From the NCBI GenBank assembly GCA_017882065.1, contig JADGQD010000125.1, positions 1-6,170 on the forward strand: a stretch of 6,170 nt of DNA, written 5' to 3'. Shown one piece after another: positions 1 to 4,632 of this stretch. The notes beneath the pieces were generated by a model. The model ran no database searches and was not told the DNA's origin. It saw nothing but the letters and a program-made list of their open reading frames with translations. The position numbers and the translations under genes were made by a program. The stretch's first letter is position 1; each line of letters starts with the position of its first letter. Source of the DNA: Anaerolineales bacterium. GTDB lineage: Bacteria > Chloroflexota > Anaerolineae > Anaerolineales > Villigracilaceae.

Positions 1-35
1 CAACAATATGCAATTAGTGGTTGGTAAAAGGCGAT

Positions 36-58
36 AAAAAACCCCGACCAGAGGGGCC
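36..58 (-). terminator. Rho-independent terminator-like hairpin with T6 tail
   Basis: Read on the minus strand, CCCC (56-53) pairs with GGGG (45-42) across a seven-base loop. Two flanking G-U pairs can extend the stem, and a run of six T (41-36) follows. This is the usual layout of an intrinsic terminator, although the core stem is only 4 bp. It lies about 150 bases past the stop codon of the hemolysin III gene and is the first terminator-like structure met by transcription from that gene. It could instead end a short transcript that starts near position 98. Confidence 0.6.
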
Positions 59-64
59 GAGGCT

Positions 65-85
65 CGTCCTGAGCATTATCGAAAG
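65..85. repeat. REP-like intergenic repeat fragment, copy A
   Basis: The nine bases CGTCCTGAG (65-73), followed by CGAAAG (80-85), resemble a second stretch at 885-915, where the same nine bases are followed by CGAAGG. Both copies have the same orientation and lie on either side of the hemolysin III gene. Words of the type CCTGAG...CGAAGG recur in REP-like intergenic repeats of several bacterial groups; that comparison is from memory. Only two divergent copies are visible here, so assignment to a family is tentative. Confidence 0.35.
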
Positions 86-104
86 AATTCGGCGTGCGGG
101 CTGT

Positions 105-134
105 ATTCTATCAGATTGTGCGGAATTTTGGCAG
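105..134 (-). promoter_or_regulatory. Weak sigma70-like promoter upstream of the terminator
   Basis: On the minus strand CTGCCA (134-129) and TAGAAT (110-105) are separated by 18 bases. The first matches TTGACA at 4 of 6 positions and the second matches TATAAT at 5 of 6. Transcription would begin near 98 and meet the hairpin at 58-36, giving an RNA of roughly 60 bases with no open frame of note. A match of this quality can occur by chance in intergenic DNA, so this is only a candidate. Confidence 0.22.
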
Positions 135-209
135 GGGAACGAAAGATGAACCGAGGACTTTCACTTGCGAGGTTTTTGGAGCAGCCAGGAAAATGCCAGC
201 GGGTCGATC

Positions 210-857
210 TCAGGCTGGCACTACGAGCAGTGTCATCACGGAGATAAAATGCGCCAGCGCACCCAGTAAAACAAAGATGTGCCAGACTTCGTGAAAGCCA
301 AACTTCCCTGGAACAAAGTTGAAGATTTTCGTAGCATAAATGACAGCCCCCAGCGTGTACATCACGCCACCGACAATCAACCAACCCATGGCGCTGACCG
401 GCAGTGCTGCGCGCATCTGTCCCACCGCGGATACGCACAACCAACCCATCACCACATACACAGCCGCATTCAACCAGCGCGGCGCCTTGAAGTAGAAAAT
501 CTTGACCATAATCCCGGCCAGCGCGATGGTCCAGATAATTGCCAGCAGGCCCCAGCGAAAAAATCCAGTGAAGGCATTAATGCAAAAAGGCGTATACGTC
601 CCGGCAATGAGCAAATAGATGGCGGAGTGGTCCAGTTTCCGCAGGGTTTGGAGAATGGCTGGTTTGACCTTCGTCAGGTGATAGGCGGCACTGGCAGAAA
701 ATAACGCGATCAGGCTGAGACCGTATACTAAAAGGGAAACGATCTTCGCCGTACCAGACCAGCCGACGACGAGCAAAGCAATCAGACCTAAGAAAGCGGC
801 AATCGCGCCGCCGAGATGGGTCAACCCGTTGACAGGTTCGCGCAATTTGGAGAGCAT
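210..857 (-). CDS. hlyIII: Hemolysin III / PAQR-family integral membrane protein
   Basis: The 215-residue protein is typical in length for the bacterial hemolysin III (YqfA/TrhA) branch of the PAQR superfamily. It is strongly hydrophobic, with about seven predicted membrane helices (near residues 16-34, 38-60, 78-96, 104-120, 130-150, 156-176 and 191-212). Family motifs are present: an N-terminal EPVNGLTH, S56-x3-H60, D76-H77 after helix 2, and H189-x3-H193 near the last helix. These Ser, Asp and His residues form the metal (zinc) site in PAQR proteins. The family was named after a Bacillus cereus cytolysin, but most bacterial members are not shown to be toxins and have been linked to membrane energetics or lipid metabolism, so virulence should not be assumed. 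The start is supported by AAAAGGA (869-863) five bases before the ATG. The gene stands alone, separated from the ahcY operon by a hairpin and a REP-like element. The family call is firm; the function is not known. Confidence 0.93.
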   Translation of the reverse strand: MLSKLREPVNGLTHLGGAIAAFLGLIALLVVGWSGTAKIVSLLVYGLSLIALFSASAAYHLTKVKPAILQTLRKLDHSAIYLLIAGTYTPFCINAFTGFFRWGLLAIIWTIALAGIMVKIFYFKAPRWLNAAVYVVMGWLCVSAVGQMRAALPVSAMGWLIVGGVMYTLGAVIYATKIFNFVPGKFGFHEVWHIFVLLGALAHFISVMTLLVVPA

Positions 858-877
858 TGGAATCCTTTTGATGTGAT

Positions 878-937
878 GCGAGGACGTCCTGAGGGGAGCT
901 TAGCAAAGCCGAAGGATGCCCGAGGCAATCTCCTCGC
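878..937. repeat. Degenerate REP-like palindromic element, copy B
   Basis: The element is bounded by the inverted repeat GCGAGGA (878-884) / TCCTCGC (931-937). It contains CGTCCTGAG (885-893), CGAAGG (910-915) and GCAATCTCC (925-933). The first two words also occur at 65-85 on the other side of the hemolysin III gene. Words of this type are familiar from dispersed intergenic repeats in Chloroflexota and other bacteria (recalled, not searched). It contains no reading frame of note and lies between the hemolysin III ribosome-binding site and the hairpin after ahcY, so it probably falls in the hemolysin III leader or promoter region. Confidence 0.4.
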
Positions 938-1035
938 AAATTAGAAGAACGCTTTCAATATTACCCCCTGACCCAGATTCTTGCCTGTCATTTGGCTAAC
1001 AAGCGGCTATCCCCCACGTACCAGTTCCCGGGTCC

Positions 1036-1071
1036 AAACAGCCTCGTGGACGAAAGTCCGCGAGGCTGTTT
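1036..1071 (-). terminator. Strong stem-loop downstream of ahcY, probable terminator
   Basis: A perfect 11-bp inverted repeat, AAACAGCCTCG (1036-1046) / CGAGGCTGTTT (1061-1071), encloses a further GGAC/GTCC pairing (1048-1051 / 1056-1059) around a four-base loop. It starts 27 bases past the ahcY stop and is the natural end of the three-gene operon. The T-run after the stem is short on either strand. In a plus-strand RNA the loop would be GAAA (GNRA type) and positions 1047 and 1060 would pair as U-G; in a minus-strand RNA they are an A-C mismatch. The direction of action is therefore unsettled, and it may work both ways. Confidence 0.55.
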
Positions 1072-1081
1072 CCGTTTTATC

Positions 1082-1105
1082 CTTTACGTTCTACGCTTTA
1101 CGTTC
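1082..1105. repeat. Short direct repeat over the ahcY stop codon
   Basis: The ten bases CTTTACGTTC occur twice, at 1082-1091 and 1096-1105, separated by TACG, giving a 14-base period. On the minus strand this reads GAACGTAAAG twice, and the upstream copy supplies the ahcY stop codon TAA (1100-1098). A partial duplication at the gene's 3' end is the simplest explanation. No function is evident. Confidence 0.55.
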
Positions 1106-2360
1106 CCTCTTCCCACGAATTCAGATACTTGACCTGTTCAGGTGTCAGCTCGTCAATTTTCACACCCATGGCAGAGAGTTTAATGCGTGCGATCTCGGCG
1201 TCCACTTCAGCGGGGACAGAGTAGACTCTCTTCTCCAGTGTTTTGGCGTTCTTGACAATGAACTCGGCCGCCAGAGCCTGGTTGGCAAAAGACATATCCA
1301 TTACCGAGGCCGGGTGCCCTTCGGCGGAGGCCAGGTTGATGAGCCGGCCCTCGGCCAGGATGTTGATCTTGCGTCCATCTTTTGTCTCGTACTGTTCCAC
1401 AAATGGGCGGACAAGTTTCGGGTCGCCCCTGGACAACCCCTGGAGTCCGGGGATGTTGATTTCCACGTTGAAGTGACCGGAGTTGGCCACAATCGCGCCA
1501 TCCTTCATCACTTCGAAATGACGGGTATCCACTACGTTGATGTCGCCGGTCACAGTGCAGAAGATGTCGCCGATCTTCGCCGCCTCCATCATCGGCATGA
1601 CCTGGAACCCGTCCATGACGGCTTCCAGCGCCTTGAGCGGATCCACCTCGGTGATGATGACCAACGACCCCATGCCGCGCGCCCGCGAGGCCAGGCCGCG
1701 TCCGCACCAGCCATAACCCGCCACCACGAAGTTCTTGCCCGCCAGCAGGACATTGGTGGCGCGGATGATGCCGTCCAGTGTGGATTGTCCGGTGCCATAG
1801 CGGTTATCAAAGAAGTGCTTGGTCATGGCATCGTTGACAGCGATGACCGGGAATTGGAGCATCCCATCCGCGGCCATGGCGCGCAGGCGGATGACACCGG
1901 TGGTGGTTTCTTCGGTGCCGCCGATGATGCCCGGGAGCAATTCACGGCGGTCCTTGTGAATGGTGGAAACCAGGTCGGCGCCATCGTCCATGGTCATGTG
2001 GGGTTTGTGATCGAGGGCTGCACTGATGTGTTTGTAGTAGGTCACGTTGTCCTCGCCTTTGATGGCAAAGGTTGGCACCTCGTACATATTGACCAGCGCC
2101 GCCGCCACGTCATCCTGGGTGGAAAGCGGGTTGGAGGCGGTCAGGACGAGGTCCGCGCCGCCCGCCACCAGTGTACGCGCCAGACTGGCAGTCTCGCTGG
2201 TGACGTGCAGACAGGCCGACAGGCGCACGCCTTTGAGTGGTTTCTCTTTGGCAAACCGCTCACGGATCAGGCGCAGGACGGGCATCTCGCGTTCGGCCCA
2301 CTCGATACGGCGGCGACCGCCTTCGGCTAGATTGATGTCTTTAATATCAAAGTTGCTCAT
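1098..2360 (-). CDS. ahcY: Adenosylhomocysteinase (S-adenosylhomocysteine hydrolase)
   Basis: This NAD-dependent cytosolic enzyme reversibly cleaves S-adenosylhomocysteine, the inhibitory product of SAM-dependent methyltransferases, to homocysteine and adenosine. The 420-residue protein carries the family signatures in order: HVTSET (52-57), DDG (125-127), the EETTTG loop (150-155), K181 and D185 in the NDAMTKHFFD segment, the NAD-binding glycine motif GYGWCGRG (215-222), E238 at the end of the second Rossmann strand, SGHF (294-297), and AEGRLINL...GHP (336-350). The glycine motif GYGWCGRG, rather than GYGDVGKG, and the lack of a C-terminal Lys...Tyr tail place it in the shorter form known from archaea, Thermotoga and relatives. 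The start is fixed by AAGGAG (2371-2366), five bases before the ATG. It is last in the operon, 69 bases after the adenosine kinase that would consume its adenosine product. Identification is very secure. Confidence 0.98.
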   Translation of the reverse strand: MSNFDIKDINLAEGGRRRIEWAEREMPVLRLIRERFAKEKPLKGVRLSACLHVTSETASLARTLVAGGADLVLTASNPLSTQDDVAAALVNMYEVPTFAIKGEDNVTYYKHISAALDHKPHMTMDDGADLVSTIHKDRRELLPGIIGGTEETTTGVIRLRAMAADGMLQFPVIAVNDAMTKHFFDNRYGTGQSTLDGIIRATNVLLAGKNFVVAGYGWCGRGLASRARGMGSLVIITEVDPLKALEAVMDGFQVMPMMEAAKIGDIFCTVTGDINVVDTRHFEVMKDGAIVANSGHFNVEINIPGLQGLSRGDPKLVRPFVEQYETKDGRKINILAEGRLINLASAEGHPASVMDMSFANQALAAEFIVKNAKTLEKRVYSVPAEVDAEIARIKLSAMGVKIDELTPEQVKYLNSWEEGT

Positions 2361-2375
2361 GGTATCTCCTTCGGT

Positions 2376-2437
2376 TTAGGTAATTAGGGATCAGGTAATA
2401 AGGAATTTTTAAATTCCCTGATTACCTAATCACCTGA
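2376..2437. repeat. A/T-rich palindromic repeat between the kinase gene and ahcY
   Basis: The inner stem pairs 2393-2408 (AGGTAATAAGGAATTT) with 2411-2427, with one mismatch and one bulged base across a two-base turn. The word AGGTAAT or its complement recurs along both arms (2378-2384, 2393-2399, 2421-2427), so the element is both tandem and palindromic. The right arm runs into the kinase gene and supplies its stop codon (2432-2430). The left arm ends a few bases before the ahcY Shine-Dalgarno (2371-2366). There is no clear T-tract, so full termination is not predicted. RNA folding here could stabilise the upstream message or adjust ahcY expression. Confidence 0.6.
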
Positions 2438-3386
2438 GTAACGCATTTAGTTTACCAGCATCTTCAAAATGTTCCCGGAAGCGCTTCACGAACTCGGCGC
2501 GGGTATACACATGGTTCTGAGGGCCCTTCTGTTCCAGGCAATAGACCGCCGCCAGCGAGCCGACCTGCCCGCACAGCGTCCAATCCCAGCCACGCGCGTA
2601 GCCTGCCAGGAAACCGCCGCGGAAGGCGTCGCCTACGCCGGTCGGGTCCACAATCTGCCGTTCAGGGACGGTCGGGATGAAGACCTGCTCGCCGCCGGTA
2701 TACAGGTCCGCGCCGTCTTTGCCGCGCGTCACCACCACCACATCGACGTGCTGGAGCATCTGCGCCAAGCCCCAGCCGGTCTTTTGGGCAATCAGTCCGA
2801 ACTCGTAATCGTTGACAAAGAAGAACTGTGCTCCTTCCATATCGCGTGCCAACTCCGGGCCTTCGAGCCGCAGGATTTGCTGCGAAGGGTCGTACAGGTA
2901 GGGAACTTTGGCCTGGCGGCACTCGGCGGCAAACTTGGTCATCGCGTCCGGTGCATTCGGCGAGACGATGATCAGATCGGGGCGGGGCCGGACATGGAGG
3001 ATGCTCTGCTTCGACGCGACTCCCATCGCCCCCGGATAGAACGAAGCCAATTGCGCATTAGACTGATCGGTGGTGGCAAAGAACGAGGCGGTGAACAGTC
3101 CTGGCACGACCACCATCAAGGCCGTGTCTACACCCGCACCTTCGAGGAATGCGCGATAGTCAGCAAAATCCTCACCCACCGTCGCCATCACGCGCGGACG
3201 CTCGCCCAGCAACGCCATCGTATAAGCGATATTGGGTGCCACACCGCCGCGCTGGCGGGACATTGAATCGACCAGGAACGACAGGCTGATCCTCTCCAAT
3301 CGTTCGGGGAGGATTTGCTCCTTGAACAGGCCGGGGAAGGTCATCAGGTAATCGTAGGCGACGGAGCCGGTTAACAAAATATCCAT
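2430..3386 (-). CDS. adoK: Adenosine kinase, PfkB/ribokinase family
   Basis: The 318-residue protein belongs to the PfkB carbohydrate kinase fold. It resembles the actinobacterial adenosine kinase (Mycobacterium tuberculosis AdoK type) along its length: GSVAYDYLMTFPG at the N-terminus, SLSFLVD (35-40 region), the substrate-binding RGGVAPN (46-52), QLASFYPGAM (112-121), DPSQQ (166-170), FVNDYE (190-195), and the C-terminal signature DPTGVGDAF (247-255) with catalytic base D253 and the anion hole. It would transfer phosphate from ATP to adenosine to make AMP, removing the product of AhcY. The open frame reaches back to 3470, but the family N-terminus begins at MDILLTGS and an AGAAGGA ribosome site precedes that ATG, so the start is set at 3386. 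It lies 13 bases after mtnA and 69 before ahcY. Activity on other ribosides, such as methylthioribose, cannot be excluded from sequence. Confidence 0.92.
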   Translation of the reverse strand: MDILLTGSVAYDYLMTFPGLFKEQILPERLERISLSFLVDSMSRQRGGVAPNIAYTMALLGERPRVMATVGEDFADYRAFLEGAGVDTALMVVVPGLFTASFFATTDQSNAQLASFYPGAMGVASKQSILHVRPRPDLIIVSPNAPDAMTKFAAECRQAKVPYLYDPSQQILRLEGPELARDMEGAQFFFVNDYEFGLIAQKTGWGLAQMLQHVDVVVVTRGKDGADLYTGGEQVFIPTVPERQIVDPTGVGDAFRGGFLAGYARGWDWTLCGQVGSLAAVYCLEQKGPQNHVYTRAEFVKRFREHFEDAGKLNALLR

Positions 3387-3394
3387 TTCGTTAT

Positions 3395-3401
3395 TCCTTC
3401 T
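3395..3401 (-). promoter_or_regulatory. Shine-Dalgarno of the adenosine kinase, overlapping the mtnA stop
   Basis: AGAAGGA on the minus strand lies eight bases before the ATG at 3386-3384. Its first two bases are shared with the mtnA stop codon TAG (3402-3400). This decides the kinase start against the longer open frame and suggests translational coupling, with ribosomes ending mtnA at the site where kinase translation begins. Confidence 0.8.
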
Positions 3402-4518
3402 AGAGGCGATCCTTGTCCCCGTTGGGGATGATATGGTCGCCCTGGGCAGGGACATACCTCTTCGGGGCACCTAGCCCTGCCCTTACGTTTTCTTTCAAAT
3501 TCACATCGAATGGCGGACGTACAATCCCATTCTCGGTCACGATGGCTGTAATCAAGCGGTTGGGCGTCACATCGAAAGCCGGGTTGCGGGCTTTGGCCCC
3601 TTCCGGGGCGACGCGCTCTCCGTGGAATTGTATCCCTAAAACTTCGTCTGGGTCGCGCTCTTCGATGGGGATTTGACTCCCATCGGACAGCGACAGATCT
3701 ATCGTGGAGGTTGGTGCCACCGAATAGACCGGGACATCGTTATCGTTGGCCGCCAGCGCCAGCATGTACGTGCCGATTTTATTCGCCACATCGCCGTTGG
3801 CGGTAATCCGGTCCGCGCCGAAAAGGACTTTCTGCACCTGGCCGGAGCGCAGGAAATACCCGGCCATGTTATCGGAGATGATTTCGTAGGGAATGCCGTA
3901 CTGCCCCAACTCCCAGGCTGTCAGCCGCGACCCCTGCAGGCGCGGACGGGTCTCGTCCACCAGCACATGGACGTGCTTGCCATGTTCGTGCGCCATGCGG
4001 ATGACGCCCAGGGCCGTGCCCCAGTCCACCACGGCCAGCGCGCCGGTGTTGCAGTGATGGAGGATGGTGTCGCCATCGTCAATCAGCGCCGACCCGTGTT
4101 CACCCATGCGCTTGTTGATGGCCACGTCTTCGTCGGCGATACGTTGAGCTTCGGCAAGAACAAGAGTGCGCAAATATTCCACAGAACCGGTCGCGGCGTG
4201 GACAACCCGCAAGATCCGGTCCACTGCCCAGGCCAGGTTGACCGCCGTCGGGCGGGAGGCTTTCAACAACGCGGCGGCTGTTTCCAGGTCCAAAAGGAAC
4301 GGTGCGGCGGATTGGGCGCGGGACTCCTGCGCGGCCAGTGCCAGCCCGAAGGCGGCCGACGCGCCGATGGCGGGCGCGCCGCGCACAGTCATATTGCGGA
4401 TGGCTTCTGCGGTTTCTGTACAGGTATGTAAAGAGACAACTTCCAGCGCGGCAGGCAGGCGGCGCTGGTCTATCATACGCAGTTCGTGCGAGTCATTGTC
4501 CCAGAAAAGTGTCCGCAT
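3400..4518 (-). CDS. mtnA: S-methyl-5-thioribose-1-phosphate isomerase
   Basis: MtnA converts 5-methylthioribose-1-phosphate to 5-methylthioribulose-1-phosphate, a step of the methionine salvage pathway that recycles methylthioadenosine; it is cytosolic. The 372-residue length is close to the usual 340-370. Visible motifs are VRGAPAIG (45-52), HHCNTGALA with catalytic C156 (154-162), DETRPRLQGSRLTAWEL (188-204), and GADRITANGDVANKIGTY (234-251) with catalytic D236. These motifs favour MtnA over the related eIF2B-type regulatory subunits and ribose-1,5-bisphosphate isomerase. It is first in the minus-strand operon; the adenosine kinase follows after 13 bases. No clear Shine-Dalgarno precedes the ATG, but the N-terminus MRTLFWDN matches the family start, so the start is likely right. 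The MTA phosphorylase or MTR kinase that supplies its substrate is not in the window. Some MtnA enzymes also serve 5-deoxyribose-1-phosphate salvage, which is possible here. Confidence 0.96.
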   Translation of the reverse strand: MRTLFWDNDSHELRMIDQRRLPAALEVVSLHTCTETAEAIRNMTVRGAPAIGASAAFGLALAAQESRAQSAAPFLLDLETAAALLKASRPTAVNLAWAVDRILRVVHAATGSVEYLRTLVLAEAQRIADEDVAINKRMGEHGSALIDDGDTILHHCNTGALAVVDWGTALGVIRMAHEHGKHVHVLVDETRPRLQGSRLTAWELGQYGIPYEIISDNMAGYFLRSGQVQKVLFGADRITANGDVANKIGTYMLALAANDNDVPVYSVAPTSTIDLSLSDGSQIPIEERDPDEVLGIQFHGERVAPEGAKARNPAFDVTPNRLITAIVTENGIVRPPFDVNLKENVRAGLGAPKRYVPAQGDHIIPNGDKDRL

Positions 4519-4530
4519 TTCACACTAAAC

Positions 4531-4550
4531 AACGCCCTTGCAAGGGGCGT
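4531..4550 (-). promoter_or_regulatory. Hairpin in the mtnA leader
   Basis: In the minus-strand transcript ACGCCC (4550-4545) pairs with GGGCGT (4537-4532) around a seven-base loop. The hairpin sits 13 bases before the mtnA ATG, inside a predicted leader of about 41 bases, and is followed by a T-rich stretch (TTGTTTAG). It could block or position ribosomes at a start that lacks a clear Shine-Dalgarno, or act as a weak attenuator. The leader is too short for the known SAM or SAH riboswitches. Confidence 0.4.
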
Positions 4551-4565
4551 CGTAGTTACGGGCGT

Positions 4566-4594
4566 AGTTTATCATGCCGCGCCCGGAGTGACAA
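4566..4594 (-). promoter_or_regulatory. Sigma70-like promoter of the mtnA-adoK-ahcY operon
   Basis: On the minus strand TTGTCA (4594-4589) and TAAACT (4571-4566) are separated by exactly 17 bases. They match TTGACA at 5 of 6 positions and TATAAT at 4 of 6. Transcription would start near 4559, leaving a leader of about 41 bases before mtnA. The -35 box lies four bases from the -35 box of the divergent promoter at 4598-4626, so the two promoters are back to back and could share a regulator. Confidence 0.6.
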
Positions 4595-4597
4595 GCA

Positions 4598-4626
4598 TTG
4601 ACATGGCTTCTTTTCTCAATTATAAG
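4598..4626 (+). promoter_or_regulatory. Near-consensus promoter giving a leaderless lipoprotein mRNA
   Basis: TTGACA (4598-4603) is a perfect -35 box, followed after exactly 17 bases by TATAAG (4621-4626), 5 of 6 to consensus. The ATG begins at 4633, only six bases past the -10 box, so the predicted transcription start falls at or beside the first base of the start codon. No Shine-Dalgarno-like purine run lies upstream, which agrees with leaderless translation. Confidence 0.72.
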
Positions 4627-4632
4627 ATTACC

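Noticed and set aside
76..444. Minus-strand open frame of 122 codons overlapping the hemolysin III gene
   Set aside because: Mostly an out-of-frame reading of the hemolysin III gene, with no recognisable domain and an unlikely amino acid composition.
1013..1075. tRNA-like or RNase P-like RNA (suggested by GGTCC and GAAAGTCC words)
   Set aside because: No cloverleaf can be drawn, the T-loop and acceptor pairing are absent, and the region is far too short for RNase P RNA. A simple long hairpin explains the words.
981..2330. Long plus-strand open frame (449 codons) opposite ahcY
   Set aside because: It is antisense to a fully recognisable AhcY and its translation is rich in His, Gly, Arg and Gln with no family resemblance. 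Such open antisense frames are common in GC-rich genes.
2469..3266. Plus-strand open frame of 265 codons opposite the adenosine kinase
   Set aside because: Antisense shadow of a well-identified kinase gene; no recognisable domain and no plausible ribosome site.
3387..3470. N-terminal extension of the adenosine kinase to an ATG at 3470
   Set aside because: The extra 28 residues lie within the mtnA coding region and are unlike any PfkB N-terminus. The ATG at 3386 has its own Shine-Dalgarno and begins the family sequence.
3673..4431. Plus-strand open frame of 252 codons opposite mtnA
   Set aside because: Antisense shadow of mtnA with biased composition and no domain resemblance.
4519..4632. 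SAM or SAH riboswitch ahead of the operon
   Set aside because: The predicted leader is only about 41 bases with a single small hairpin, which is too short and simple for the known SAM or SAH riboswitch classes.
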